Below the pieces are notes generated by a model, which ran no database searches, had not been told where the DNA came from, and saw only the letters and a list, made by a program, of their open reading frames with translations. This document shows, in pieces, positions 16,767-26,230 of a stretch of 64,000 bases of DNA. Within the stretch, counting starts at the first letter, position 1. Each line of letters starts with the position of its first letter. The position numbers and the translations under genes were made by a program. Origin of the DNA: CAZUMW01 sp964621615 (GTDB lineage Bacteria > Desulfobacterota > WTBG01 > CAIYCZ01 > CAIRTM01); NCBI GenBank assembly GCA_964621615.1, contig CAZUMW010000014.1:1-64000 (forward strand), given 5' to 3'.

Positions 16767-16964
16767 ATGCCGAAAATAAAAACAAACCGGGGTGCAGCCA
16801 AGCGGTTTTCACTGACAAAAACCGGTAAAGTGAAGCGGGCAAAAGCCTACAGCAGCCATCTGCTGTCATCCAAAACGACCAAGCGCAAACGCAACCTGAG
16901 AAAATCAACTGTCATTGCCGGCTCAGATGAGCGAAGCGTTAAAAGAATGATTCCATATGCCTGA
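16767..16964 (+). CDS. rpmI: Ribosomal protein bL35
   Basis: 65 aa and very basic, opening with the hallmark MPKIKTNRGAAKRF and carrying the conserved KTKRKRNLRK-type segment. It is a component of the 50S subunit. Shine-Dalgarno GAGGAG precedes it. It sits between infC and rplT as usual. In several bacteria L20 represses this operon by binding its leader. The 105 bases between rpmI and rplT hold a GC-rich hairpin-prone stretch, but no clear L20 site could be assigned. Confidence 0.95.
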   Translation: MPKIKTNRGAAKRFSLTKTGKVKRAKAYSSHLLSSKTTKRKRNLRKSTVIAGSDERSVKRMIPYA

Positions 16965-17069
16965 TCCGGCAGGCTTTGCTGGCCAGCCTCGCTGATTGGG
17001 GGACGGGTCAGTATGCTCATGTTTCTGTTTTCATAATCATGAACCAGTTTCGATGAAAGGTTTTTTATC

Positions 17070-17423
17070 ATGCCACGTGTTAAAAGAGGTGTCGTATTAC
17101 GAAAAAGAAGAAAGCGTGTTCTCAAGCAGGCAAAGGGATATCGAAGCGGTCGCGGAAACCTGAACCGCCAGGCGCAGGAAGCTGTGGACAGAGCGCTTAA
17201 CTTTGCATATCGCGACCGCCGCAGGAAAAAAAGAGACTTCCGGCGCCTGTGGATTTCCCGCATCAACGCAGCAGTCCGCTCACACGATCTTAATTACAGC
17301 CAGTTCATGAACGGTTTAAAGCGCGCTAACATCGCTATTGACCGAAAAAACCTGTCTGAAATAGCCATCCACGATCCGAGTGCCTTTTCCGAAATAGTCG
17401 GTGCTGCAAAGGGAAATATCTGA
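17070..17423 (+). CDS. rplT: Ribosomal protein bL20
   Basis: 117 aa. It starts MPRVKRGVVLRKRRKRVLKQ, the basic N-terminal extension that threads into 23S rRNA. The globular C-terminal part contains RDRRRKKRDFRRLWISRINA, diagnostic for L20. It is needed for early 50S assembly and is often the autogenous repressor of infC-rpmI-rplT. Its stop lies four bases before the preferred pheS start. Confidence 0.95.
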   Translation: MPRVKRGVVLRKRRKRVLKQAKGYRSGRGNLNRQAQEAVDRALNFAYRDRRRKKRDFRRLWISRINAAVRSHDLNYSQFMNGLKRANIAIDRKNLSEIAIHDPSAFSEIVGAAKGNI

Positions 17424-17427
17424 GCGG

Positions 17428-18444
17428 ATGAAACAAGAGCTTATCTCCATCAAAGACCACAGCCTTAAGGAGCTCGAGGAGCTTACCTCTGAGAAGGATA
17501 TCCAGAATTTTAAAAGCAGATACCTTGGCCGGAAAGGCCGGCTTACCCTGCTGCTGAAAAATATCAAAGAGGTACCGCTCGATGAGCGCTCTGCGGTCGG
17601 CACGCTTGCGAATGAAATAAAAGAGCAAATCACCAGCGCCATTAACAGGCAGCTTGAGCTTTCCCGTACGAAATCAAAGCAGCAGGATCTGTCCCGTGAG
17701 GATATTGACGTTTCACTGCCGGGCAGACCTCGGCCTGTCGGCCGCTGTCACCCGGTAACCGTTATCACTGACCGCATTATCGAGGTTTTCCGCGGCCTCG
17801 GGTTTAAAACGGTGGTCGGCCCCGAAGTCGAGCTTGATTTTTTTAATTTCGAAGCGTTGAATATACCCAAAGACCATCCTGCCAGGGATATGCACGACAC
17901 CTTTTACATAGCAGACGACGTTCTGCTTCGAACGCATACGTCTCCGGTACAAATCCGGACAATGCAGAGCTCCAGCCCGCCGCTGCGAATTTTATGCCCC
18001 GGCAAGGTATACCGGTGTGACTCCGACATATCCCACACGCCCATGTTTCACCAGATCGAAGGGCTTATGGTCGATGAGACAATTACTATGGGCGATCTCA
18101 AGGGGCTGCTTCGCATTTTTATTCAATCCATTTTTGACGAAAACACGCAAATACGCTTTCGGCCCAGCTATTTCCCCTTTACCGAGCCAAGCGCCGAGGT
18201 CGACATTCAGTGTGTCATGTGCCGCGGAAACGGCTGCAGCGTCTGCTCTCAGACCGGATGGCTTGAAATACTCGGCTGCGGGCTGGTAAATCCCATTGTT
18301 TTTAAAAATGCAGGATACGACCCGGATCGCTGTTCCGGGCTCGCGTTCGGATTGGGGGTAGAACGAATTGCTATGCTCAAATTCGGCATTAACGATATCA
18401 GGCTCTTCTATGAAAATGACTGCCGCTTCCTCTCTCAGTTTTAG
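17428..18444 (+). CDS. pheS: Phenylalanyl-tRNA synthetase alpha subunit
   Basis: 338 aa from the ATG at 17428. A GTG at 17401 would overlap rplT and has no ribosome site. It contains the N-terminal coiled-coil region, then the class II core with TSPVQIRTM (motif 2 region), the FRPSYFPFTEPSAEVDI segment and motif 3 GLAFGLGVERIAML. With PheT it forms the (alpha-beta)2 enzyme that charges tRNA-Phe. A Cys-rich insert, C-V-M-C-x4-C-x-V-C, near residue 265 looks like a small zinc site found in many bacterial PheS proteins. Confidence 0.95.
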   Translation: MKQELISIKDHSLKELEELTSEKDIQNFKSRYLGRKGRLTLLLKNIKEVPLDERSAVGTLANEIKEQITSAINRQLELSRTKSKQQDLSREDIDVSLPGRPRPVGRCHPVTVITDRIIEVFRGLGFKTVVGPEVELDFFNFEALNIPKDHPARDMHDTFYIADDVLLRTHTSPVQIRTMQSSSPPLRILCPGKVYRCDSDISHTPMFHQIEGLMVDETITMGDLKGLLRIFIQSIFDENTQIRFRPSYFPFTEPSAEVDIQCVMCRGNGCSVCSQTGWLEILGCGLVNPIVFKNAGYDPDRCSGLAFGLGVERIAMLKFGINDIRLFYENDCRFLSQF

Positions 18445-18458
18445 CACGGTAAATCACA

Positions 18459-20864
18459 ATGCTTATAAGCACAAAATGGCTAAATGAACATATCGACGCT
18501 GAACTTTCCCCGGCAGAAATTGCATCGCGCCTTACAATGGCGGGCATTGAAGCCGGCGACAGTATCGAGATCGGCTCCAGGTGGGACAATGTGGTCGTAG
18601 GCGAAATAACCCGAATACGCCCGCACCCTAACGCCGACAAACTATCGCTTGCAGATGTTTCAACCGGCGACAGAACGTATTCAGTAGTATGCGGGGCCCC
18701 GAACATTGCTGCCGGTCAAAAAGTTCCGCTGGCTCTTATCGGTGCCGTGCTTCCCTCAGGGCTGACGCTGAAGCGCACAAAAATACGCGGTGAAGTATCC
18801 GAGGGAATGATCTGCTCTGAACCTGAGCTCGAGCTCGGCGATAATGCATCCGGTATAATGGTTTTTGATGACAGCGCCGTGCCCGGAACCCCTATTGCAG
18901 CACACCTTAACCTGAATGACACCATTCTCGATCTTGACATCACACCGAATCGCGGCGACTGCCTCAGCGTAATCGGAATAGCGCGTGAAGTTTCAGCCAT
19001 TTTTGACGTCCCTTTACGAACTCCACGCTTTCATTTACATGAAAATACAAAGCCGGTTTCGGATATGCTTGCAGTTGAGGTAAAAGACCCGGATCTCTGC
19101 CCACGGTATTGCGCCCGCTGCATAACCGGTGTCACTGTACAGCCCTCCCCGCTATGGCTGCGCCGCCGCCTGGAAAGCTGCGGTATACGCTCAATAAACG
19201 CTATTGTAGATGTCACCAATTATGTTCTGCTGGAGTGGGGGCAGCCGCTTCACGCCTTTGATGCCCGGCGGATAAAAGACAATACCATTATTGTACGGCG
19301 CGCCGTTCAGGGTGATCGACTCACCACCCTTGACGAGCAGGAGCACACTCTTGACACCGGCTGCCTCTTGATTTGCGACACATCAGCACCGGTTGCGATC
19401 GGCGGCATTATGGGCGGCCTCGGCTCAGCCGTCGCTCCTGACTCATCGACAATTATTCTCGAAAGCGCCTATTTCGCCCCACCGTCAATTACACGCACCA
19501 GCCGCACATTGGACGTGAAAACCGAAGCCTCCCTGCGATTTGAAAAGGGAGTTGATATTAACGGGCTCATACCGGCGATTAACCGTGCCGCATCACTGAT
19601 TGCCGAGCTTACCGGCGGCTCTGTCTGCCGGGGGTGCATAGACATCTGCCCTTCCCCGCTTCCGGATAATCCTCCCATAAAACTGTCTGTCAGCAAAGCC
19701 AACGCAGCCCTTGGTACTGAGCTAACGGCTGATCAGATAAAAAACATATGTGTTCGTCTCGGCATGCATCCTTCCGTATCAAATGATACGCTTGAGGTTT
19801 CCGCGCCCAGCTTTCGATATGATCTTTCTCAGCCGGTCGACATCATTGAGGAAATAGCAAGAATATACGGGTATGATACCATACCCGAAACGCTGCCCAA
19901 AGCCGCTCTGGCAGCGGGGTCGCAGGATTATGCCGTCTTGTTTTCCGCGACCCTGCGCTCTATTTTGACAGCGCAGGGTTTTGACGAGGCTATTAACTAC
20001 AGCTTTTACTCCCCGTCAGATCTCGAAAGTATGGCGCTGACACCCGGTGATAAACGCTCTCGCCCAGTACCTCTTATCAACCCGCTGTCTTCAGCTCAAT
20101 CGGTGATGCGCACCACACTTGTTCCAAGCCTGATGCGAAACGCCTGCGATAACCTTAATAATAATATAGACACGCTGAAGCTTTTTGAAATAAGCACCGT
20201 ATTTATTTCTTCCGACAATCCAACTCCGGATGAGCTGAGGCGTGTTGCCTGCATCATGACCGGCCTTCGCGGCGGTGATCTGTGGAATCAGGATAAATCG
20301 CACGTCGATTTTTTTGATATTAAAGGTGTCGTTGAAACCCTTTTTAACCGGCTGCGCATATCACCATATCGCTTCTGCACCGGGAATCATGAGCCGTACC
20401 TTCACCCCAGGAGATCTCAGTACGTTTACATAAGCGATTCCTGTGCCGGCTCTTTCGGAGAAGTGCACCCCGATGTTACTGACAGTTTCGACATAAAAGT
20501 GCCTGTGTATGTTTTTGAGCTTGATTTTGATCTGCTGTCATCCTATTATGCAAAAGACGTCAGCTATCGGCCATTTTCACGCTATCCGTCCATATTCCGT
20601 GATCTCGCCCTCATGGTTGATAAACAAATTCCCGCTGACGATATAAGCAGCGCCATCGCTGAATATAAAAACAGTCTCATCACCGAATACTGGCTATTTG
20701 ACGTCTACCATGGCAGAAACGTGCCTGATGACAAAAAAAGCGTTGCTTATCGAATTAAATTTCAGTCCCCGGAGCGAACGCTTACAGACAGCGAAGTCAA
20801 TAAAGTGCATGATAAGCTTCTCAATTTCCTTCAAAAAAAACTTGGCGTTGCATTGCGTCCATAG
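18459..20864 (+). CDS. pheT: Phenylalanyl-tRNA synthetase beta subunit
   Basis: 801 aa, normal length. Domains in order: an EMAP/OB-fold tRNA-binding domain (about 40-150, with HPNADKLSLADVSTG), B3/B4 editing domain (about 210-400), B5 domain with ITPNRGDCLS-like and EEIARIYGYD motifs, a catalytic-like core, and a C-terminal ferredoxin-fold anticodon-binding domain (RYPSIFRDLALMVD to the end). It starts 14 bp after pheS. It edits mischarged Tyr-tRNA-Phe and binds the anticodon. Confidence 0.95.
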   Translation: MLISTKWLNEHIDAELSPAEIASRLTMAGIEAGDSIEIGSRWDNVVVGEITRIRPHPNADKLSLADVSTGDRTYSVVCGAPNIAAGQKVPLALIGAVLPSGLTLKRTKIRGEVSEGMICSEPELELGDNASGIMVFDDSAVPGTPIAAHLNLNDTILDLDITPNRGDCLSVIGIAREVSAIFDVPLRTPRFHLHENTKPVSDMLAVEVKDPDLCPRYCARCITGVTVQPSPLWLRRRLESCGIRSINAIVDVTNYVLLEWGQPLHAFDARRIKDNTIIVRRAVQGDRLTTLDEQEHTLDTGCLLICDTSAPVAIGGIMGGLGSAVAPDSSTIILESAYFAPPSITRTSRTLDVKTEASLRFEKGVDINGLIPAINRAASLIAELTGGSVCRGCIDICPSPLPDNPPIKLSVSKANAALGTELTADQIKNICVRLGMHPSVSNDTLEVSAPSFRYDLSQPVDIIEEIARIYGYDTIPETLPKAALAAGSQDYAVLFSATLRSILTAQGFDEAINYSFYSPSDLESMALTPGDKRSRPVPLINPLSSAQSVMRTTLVPSLMRNACDNLNNNIDTLKLFEISTVFISSDNPTPDELRRVACIMTGLRGGDLWNQDKSHVDFFDIKGVVETLFNRLRISPYRFCTGNHEPYLHPRRSQYVYISDSCAGSFGEVHPDVTDSFDIKVPVYVFELDFDLLSSYYAKDVSYRPFSRYPSIFRDLALMVDKQIPADDISSAIAEYKNSLITEYWLFDVYHGRNVPDDKKSVAYRIKFQSPERTLTDSEVNKVHDKLLNFLQKKLGVALRP

Positions 20865-20895
20865 TAACGTTATTCCATAGGGAGGGTATAACGCA

Positions 20896-21171
20896 ATGAC
20901 AAAAGCGGATATGATTGATGCCATTTATGAAAAAGTAGGACTGTCAAAAAAAGAGGCGAGCCAGATTGTCGAAACCACGTTCGAGCTGATGCGCACTGCG
21001 CTTGAAAATGATGAAAAGGTCAAGATATCCGGTTTTGGCAATTTTAATGTGCGCGGCAAAAAAAACAGGCGCGGCCGCAATCCGCAGACCGGCGACGAAA
21101 TAGAGATTTCCGCCCGGAATGTGCTCACATTTAAAGCAAGCCCTGTTCTGAAAAAGCTGATGAACAGCTGA
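20896..21171 (+). CDS. ihfA: Integration host factor alpha subunit
   Basis: 91 aa HU/IHF-family DNA-bending protein. The KISGFGNFNVRGKKNRRGRNPQTGDEI segment is the beta-arm region with the Pro that intercalates DNA. The I-S-A-R-N-V-L-T-F-K-A-S spelling and the position directly after pheT match IhfA rather than HU. Shine-Dalgarno GGGAGGG precedes the ATG. IHF commonly assists sigma-54 promoters, which is relevant to the two -24/-12 promoters of the flagellar cluster in this window. No ihfB is present here. Confidence 0.85.
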   Translation: MTKADMIDAIYEKVGLSKKEASQIVETTFELMRTALENDEKVKISGFGNFNVRGKKNRRGRNPQTGDEIEISARNVLTFKASPVLKKLMNS

Positions 21172-21207
21172 TACAATAAACCGATGCCGAAACCGCTTTA
21201 TTGAGCC

Positions 21208-21582
21208 ATGGCCACAGGCATACCAAATAAATTATATTTCAAAATAGGCGAGGTGAGCAAAATTACCGGCGTTGAGCCATATATCCTTCGCTATTGGGAA
21301 TCAGAGTTCAAGCTGGTAAAGCCGTTCAGAACCAAATCAAATCAGCGCCTGTACAGAAGAAAAGACGTTGAATCAATCATAAAAATACGCGACATGCTCT
21401 ATGAGGATAAGTTCACCATTGCCGGCGCCAAAAAAAAGTTAAAAACAGACAATGTTCCGGAAACCCAGCAGCTGCCGCTTCGATTTTCCGATCAGGACTA
21501 CATGAATGCATTGAAGGAGACGCAAAAAGAATTACAAGAGCTGTCATCTATGCTGTCTCAAACACCCAACTCAATTAAATAG
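21208..21582 (+). CDS. MerR-family transcriptional regulator
   Basis: 124 aa. N-terminal winged helix-turn-helix with YFKIGEVSKITGVEPYILRYWESEF and the R-L-Y-R-R-K-D-V-E wing (residues 10-60). The C-terminal part is short and carries no metal-binding cysteines, so it is not a metal sensor of the MerR/ZntR kind. This small MerR protein directly after ihfA is a common neighbour in Desulfobacterota-type genomes. Its target is unknown. It is probably the last regulatory gene of the translation operon. Confidence 0.85.
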   Translation: MATGIPNKLYFKIGEVSKITGVEPYILRYWESEFKLVKPFRTKSNQRLYRRKDVESIIKIRDMLYEDKFTIAGAKKKLKTDNVPETQQLPLRFSDQDYMNALKETQKELQELSSMLSQTPNSIK

Positions 21583-21593
21583 GAAATGTGCTT

Positions 21594-21884
21594 ATGGAAA
21601 TTCAGGACAAACGCATTCTGCAGCAGAAACCGCTCAGCGAGCAGGAAAGCTATATAAAAAAACTTCCAAAGTCAACGCCCAATGCTGACAATAAGTATGA
21701 ACATATAGATGTTGACCACGAGCCAATCGGTCTCATAAACAAATTAAAAAATGCCGAGCGTCAGATCCGGGAGCCTTCCTCCGCCGGTTTAACGGACCAT
21801 GCCGAAAGCGATTCCGAATCCGCTGATAAAATTGAAGATGCGCACCGGACCGACGATATTCCAGAGGGTGACACCGGGGAATAG
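21594..21884 (+). CDS. Hypothetical acidic protein
   Basis: 96 aa from the ATG at 21594, which has AGGA nine bases upstream; a GTG at 21588 is also in frame. The N-terminal half is mixed charge, and the C-terminal half is rich in Ser, Glu and Asp and probably disordered. No family is recognised. It lies 11 bp after merR and 9 bp before the surface-repeat gene, so it is part of the same run of genes. Confidence 0.55.
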   Translation: MEIQDKRILQQKPLSEQESYIKKLPKSTPNADNKYEHIDVDHEPIGLINKLKNAERQIREPSSAGLTDHAESDSESADKIEDAHRTDDIPEGDTGE

Positions 21885-21893
21885 TTACCGCAC

Positions 21894-23846
21894 ATGTGCT
21901 CATATCTGTACCGAATCTTTTTTCTGTTTTGCTTTTTCTCCGCATATCCGGCATTAGCTGTTCAGCCCTCTTTTATCAAGGGAACCGTATACAATACACA
22001 GTCCGGCACTATTATTCCGCAGGCTTCAATTTCCACGACATCGGGGCTGTCTGCGCAAACCGACTACGGCTCCTTTTCACTTCGCGTTCCGCCTAATATA
22101 TACGACATTATCGTTTCTGCTAAAGGATTTCGCTCAAATATGCTTACGGGCGTACACGCTGCTCCCGGAAAGCCGACAACGGTTGAGATATGGCTTACCC
22201 CCACCGCTGCAGAAACGGCCATATTACAAGGCAAAGTAGTAGAATCCGGCAGCGGGGACCCGATACCGGCTGCGCTGGTTGCAACTGATCTGGGCTCACT
22301 TGCTGCAACGGATTACAGCGGATACTTTTCCATGTCAACCCCTGCAGGGACAAACACCATAGCCGTAGCAGCAGCGGGTTATGCTTCCGACACACAAACA
22401 ACCATCGATATACCCCCGCATCTGGTAAAGCAGGTAACATTTTATTTAGACAGAGCCCCTGCTTCTACGCTGCTTCTGTCCGGCACTGTTAGAAACGCAT
22501 GCAGCGGCTCTGATATTTCTGGCGCCCGCATAGCAACTCCCTCCGGCGAAACGGTTATTTCCTCTAACGGATCATACAGCATTACTCTTCCCTCCGGTCC
22601 CACCACCGTCATTGCATCTGCTCCGGGCTATGAATTTTACTATTGGAGCTTCTCGTCTTTACCGCTTCCCGGCTTCAGAACACATAACATCGATCTTATC
22701 CCATCTAAAAACGGAAGCGTGACAATACAGGGCTTTATCACCGACGCTGTAAGCGGAAATCCGCTCAACAATGTCCGCCTTGAAACCGATCTCGGCTTTG
22801 CAACATTCAGCACATCAGACGGTTCCTACACCCTGATTACCAGCTTGTGCTCCCAATATCTTCAGGCGCGCAGGGAGGGGTATGCCTCTTACAGCACCCG
22901 AATTTCACTCGACTCTTCAGCTCCTTTAGAGCGTAATATTGAAATGCTTCCACACGGCACAATTTCCGGCCATGTGCGCGACAGCGCTGACAATCACACC
23001 ATACGTCATGCAGAGGCCGTCCTTAACAGCGATTCAACATTTTCAGATTCGACCGGGGATAACGGAACATTTTCCATCAGCAACATTCCTCCCGGAAAAT
23101 ACACGCTGACCGTTTCCCATCCCTGCTACGATGCCGAGCACACAACAGCTGTGGTTGAACCCGGCGCATTAATCTCTGAGCATATCCGCCTCGGCACAGA
23201 TGTTCGGGGCGAAGTTTCGGGAATTATTCGTGACAGCATAACCGGCATGCCCGTATATGATGCTACCATTACCGCCGATCACGGGTCTCAAACATATTCT
23301 GATGCCGACGGAATGTATTCATTATATATTCCTGCCTGCACGACAAAAATCTGTGCCGATGCTGAAGGGTATATATGCCGTTGCCGCTATGTTTCAGTAC
23401 CCCCCGATTCCACAAAAAATCTTTCTTTCATCTTATCTCCCTGCCCCATCGTATTTGCGCTCACTAATGGACCACCTCAATATAAAAAGGAGATTCTTAC
23501 CCGTTTCCGGAACATCCGGGACACAATGCTCGATCACAACCCTTCATTACAAACATATATTGATCTATACTACGATTATGCCGATACGCTCACCGGTCTT
23601 CTTGTTAATGACACGGATCTTCATAAAATGCTATATGATATCGTCCTGTATATTTATACACATTATACTGAGCATCCGTCAGCAGAATCGATATTAAACG
23701 ATGACGTGCTGTGTGAGAAAGCAATTCATTTTATTGATCGAATAATGAAAAAAGGCTCATACTTCCCATTTATTGATGAAACAGCCCGTTTGCAGAAGCG
23801 GCTCAGGAACGGAGCATGTCAACGGCAAAATGCTTCAACTCATTAG
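21894..23846 (+). CDS. Exported protein with repeated carboxypeptidase-regulatory-like domains
   Basis: 650 aa with an N-terminal signal peptide (cleavage near ALA-VQ, residue 22). About six tandem beta-sandwich repeats of roughly 85 aa follow, each with the pattern G-x-V-x-[D/N]-x-x-[S/T]-G-x-P-[I/L]-x-x-A, a [S/T]-D-x-x-G-x-[F/Y] strand and G-[Y/F] near the end, as in CarboxypepD_reg domains. The last ~125 residues are helical (TRFRNIRDTMLDHNPSLQTY onward) and resemble the helical tail found in CFI-box-CTERM proteins, but no CFI box is seen. It is likely periplasmic or surface-exposed and used for adhesion or polysaccharide binding. No catalytic domain is present. Confidence 0.75.
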   Translation: MCSYLYRIFFLFCFFSAYPALAVQPSFIKGTVYNTQSGTIIPQASISTTSGLSAQTDYGSFSLRVPPNIYDIIVSAKGFRSNMLTGVHAAPGKPTTVEIWLTPTAAETAILQGKVVESGSGDPIPAALVATDLGSLAATDYSGYFSMSTPAGTNTIAVAAAGYASDTQTTIDIPPHLVKQVTFYLDRAPASTLLLSGTVRNACSGSDISGARIATPSGETVISSNGSYSITLPSGPTTVIASAPGYEFYYWSFSSLPLPGFRTHNIDLIPSKNGSVTIQGFITDAVSGNPLNNVRLETDLGFATFSTSDGSYTLITSLCSQYLQARREGYASYSTRISLDSSAPLERNIEMLPHGTISGHVRDSADNHTIRHAEAVLNSDSTFSDSTGDNGTFSISNIPPGKYTLTVSHPCYDAEHTTAVVEPGALISEHIRLGTDVRGEVSGIIRDSITGMPVYDATITADHGSQTYSDADGMYSLYIPACTTKICADAEGYICRCRYVSVPPDSTKNLSFILSPCPIVFALTNGPPQYKKEILTRFRNIRDTMLDHNPSLQTYIDLYYDYADTLTGLLVNDTDLHKMLYDIVLYIYTHYTEHPSAESILNDDVLCEKAIHFIDRIMKKGSYFPFIDETARLQKRLRNGACQRQNASTH

Positions 23847-23902
23847 CTTGAGCACCGTCTTCGCTATCGGCGCCCCTGCAGCATTTCGAGGAGTAAACGC
23901 AC

Positions 23903-25219
23903 ATGGAATTTTTTCACAAGGTAATTGGAGAAAAAGAATTTACACCTATAGCCGATAAGGCCGCCCGCGGCGTGCTCACCTTTGCCTCATACATATCACA
24001 AAACAAAAATCCCTCCTTTTTCAGCAAACGATCCTATGTCGGCATAGCAAAAGAATCAATGGAGCTCGAGGATTTTCTTGATGACCACGGTGCAAGAAAA
24101 AACAAAACATGGGTTTATTTTGGAGAAATAGTTGCCTCCATACGAAACCTTTCCCGGGCCTCATACATTATCAGCCATATATTGAGCCGCCTTAACTTTT
24201 ACCGGCTTAATCCGGAAAAAACATCAGCATTCAGAGAAGATGCGAATACCTACCTTGATTTTTTCAACAACGCCCTTGTTAATCTTTTCAACAGCATTGC
24301 GCGCGAGGCCAAAAAGCTTGGCCTTACTCTGCCGTCGGAAAATCTGCCGGTTGATTTATTCGAAGAATCAATAATTCATAAAATTCTTCCGCAAAATATT
24401 AACGCCGATGAAGCACGCGACATACACGAGCATGTTACAAAAATCGCATCCGAGTGTATAGACGCCTATAATGATTCTTTAATGATAATGTTTGAAAATA
24501 AAATTCCCCTCGACAGCCTCAGCAGCACCATCATTCCCGAAAAGATAAACGAGGAAACGCTGAGGCACTGCGAGGCTCATGTTCACAATACCCAATCCAT
24601 GTATGACACCTATATACAAAAAACACCTGTCGAAGCACAGGAGAACATACTGGCGAGCCTGCGGGGCAATATTTCCATTTCCCTGCATCTGCTCGGGCTG
24701 GCCAGGGAGCTCAGCCATTTTATCGAGCGTCATGAAACAACCGTACGCGTGGAAACCACTCGCAAAAAAATTTCAAAAATTATCGATCGCAACAAAATCA
24801 TCGACACAATAATAAATTTTTCACTCTATTACTATACACAATTCATTAATGACGCCAAAGACTGCGCACAAAAACTTCTGAACACATTTACTGTTGTTGA
24901 GTCCTGTACGGTTAAAGTCCCTGAGGGGCTCGGCTTCCACCTCAGGCCCTCCACGCTGGTCGCAAAAATAGCTAACCATTACGGGTCAAGCCTGACCATG
25001 ATTGCCGACGGCAAGGAATTCGATGCCTCAAGCGTAATTGATATTATGTGGGCGGGGGGTATGATTAAAAAAAACGGAATAGATGAGGTAACGTTCAAAG
25101 GGGATAAAAACGCCATTCGTGATATTGCCGTGCTCGCTGATGCAAACTACGGGGAAGATGCTGTCGGCAACAGCAGCCCGCTTCCTGAAGCTGTCGACTA
25201 CCTCAGACAGCAGGAATAG
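23903..25219 (+). CDS. HPr-domain protein with a large N-terminal helical domain
   Basis: 438 aa. Residues about 334-420 form an HPr (PTS phosphocarrier) domain with the active-site motif G-F-H346-L-R-P-S, followed by the expected beta-alpha pattern and K-E-F-D-A-S-S-V-I-D. The usual regulatory-serine region reads ASSVIDIMWAGG. Residues 1-330 are predicted all-helical with no recognised domain. HPr alone is about 88 aa, so this is a fusion. The histidine is kept, so phosphorylation by enzyme I is possible, perhaps to gate the helical domain. The SD GAGGAG precedes the ATG. A separate PTS EIIA lies at 29167; no enzyme I is in the window. Confidence 0.75.
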   Translation: MEFFHKVIGEKEFTPIADKAARGVLTFASYISQNKNPSFFSKRSYVGIAKESMELEDFLDDHGARKNKTWVYFGEIVASIRNLSRASYIISHILSRLNFYRLNPEKTSAFREDANTYLDFFNNALVNLFNSIAREAKKLGLTLPSENLPVDLFEESIIHKILPQNINADEARDIHEHVTKIASECIDAYNDSLMIMFENKIPLDSLSSTIIPEKINEETLRHCEAHVHNTQSMYDTYIQKTPVEAQENILASLRGNISISLHLLGLARELSHFIERHETTVRVETTRKKISKIIDRNKIIDTIINFSLYYYTQFINDAKDCAQKLLNTFTVVESCTVKVPEGLGFHLRPSTLVAKIANHYGSSLTMIADGKEFDASSVIDIMWAGGMIKKNGIDEVTFKGDKNAIRDIAVLADANYGEDAVGNSSPLPEAVDYLRQQE

Positions 25220-25225
25220 GAACCG

Positions 25226-26230
25226 CTAGAATATTTCTTTTTCACCGATCGCCATTGCACACAAATCTGTAATAAAAACCGCCGGCAGGCCCTGCTGTTC
25301 ACAAGCGGGGCCGAGAAACGCATAACAGCTGGGGCAGAGAAACACCATAGCCCTGGCTTCATGCATTAGCGCATCCTGAATGTTTTTTTGTGTTATATCC
25401 CGAGCGCGGTTCGGATCGTCCGCAGACAGGCCGATGCCGCAGCACAGCGCATTCTTCCGATCATATGTGCGGTTAACGCGCACAGCTTCTAACCGCTCAA
25501 AAAAACCGTCAACAAGAATCTCTTCCTCCGGAACATAGCGCGAAATACACGGTCTCTGAAATGCCAGGCGACGCTGAACAGGTCTGAACATATCGGGGTT
25601 TTTGTCGAGAAATGCATTCATATGCTCTATAATATGAACAGGCGTGAAGCCGGCCTCGATACCCAGCGCCGGCGCAATCTTTGCTGCCATCACATAGCAG
25701 TCCTCGTGCAAAAAAACAATTGATTGCACTCCTGTTGCCTCAAGGCTCCTCATATACCGGGCGGCGTTTTGCCGCATTAAAGAACCGCTTCCTAAATGCA
25801 GATGCACAACCCGCGAATAAAAATCACTGCCTTTCATAACCGTCATCCCTCTGAAAAGAGCGCTTTGGGCTACCGCTTCGGGATATGCATGCTCCATTAC
25901 ACACATGTTGAGTGCGGGAGAACCTTCACTGCCGTATGTGACGCTTGTAGGAATCATTGAAAGGCTGCTGTCAATCATTTCGCATGTGCCCTCTGAAACA
26001 GGGCGTATGCGGTGGCGCTCCTGGCCGTCAGCTATCAGGTCAAAGGGATACGCATCTTCAGGGCACCGCTCATTACATGCCATACAGGTAATGCAGGTGC
26101 TCAGTATACGTGCATATTTACCGCGCACAAGTGCGTTCAGCATTGCGGCAGCATCATGTGTGCTGTAGTTTGTATACGGACACGCTGTCAGGCATGTCCC
26201 GCAGCCTGTACACAGGTCTTCTCTAAACAT
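25226..26230 (-). CDS. (Fe-S)-binding CCG-domain protein, heterodisulfide-reductase-like
   Basis: About 334 aa. The ATG at 26230 has an AGGGGA site 7 bases upstream and is preferred over longer in-frame starts. The N-terminus holds two 4Fe-4S ferredoxin motifs, CTGCGTCLTACP and CITCMACNERCP. The rest has the paired cysteine-rich (CCG) regions with CCGIG and FLCPSCYAFLG, as in HdrB/D, GlcF and LutA. It presumably passes electrons to or from a disulfide or 2-hydroxyacid dehydrogenase partner. The gene overlaps the end of the deoxyhypusine-synthase-like gene by eight bases, so the two are co-translated. Confidence 0.82.
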   Translation of the reverse strand: MFREDLCTGCGTCLTACPYTNYSTHDAAAMLNALVRGKYARILSTCITCMACNERCPEDAYPFDLIADGQERHRIRPVSEGTCEMIDSSLSMIPTSVTYGSEGSPALNMCVMEHAYPEAVAQSALFRGMTVMKGSDFYSRVVHLHLGSGSLMRQNAARYMRSLEATGVQSIVFLHEDCYVMAAKIAPALGIEAGFTPVHIIEHMNAFLDKNPDMFRPVQRRLAFQRPCISRYVPEEEILVDGFFERLEAVRVNRTYDRKNALCCGIGLSADDPNRARDITQKNIQDALMHEARAMVFLCPSCYAFLGPACEQQGLPAVFITDLCAMAIGEKEIF

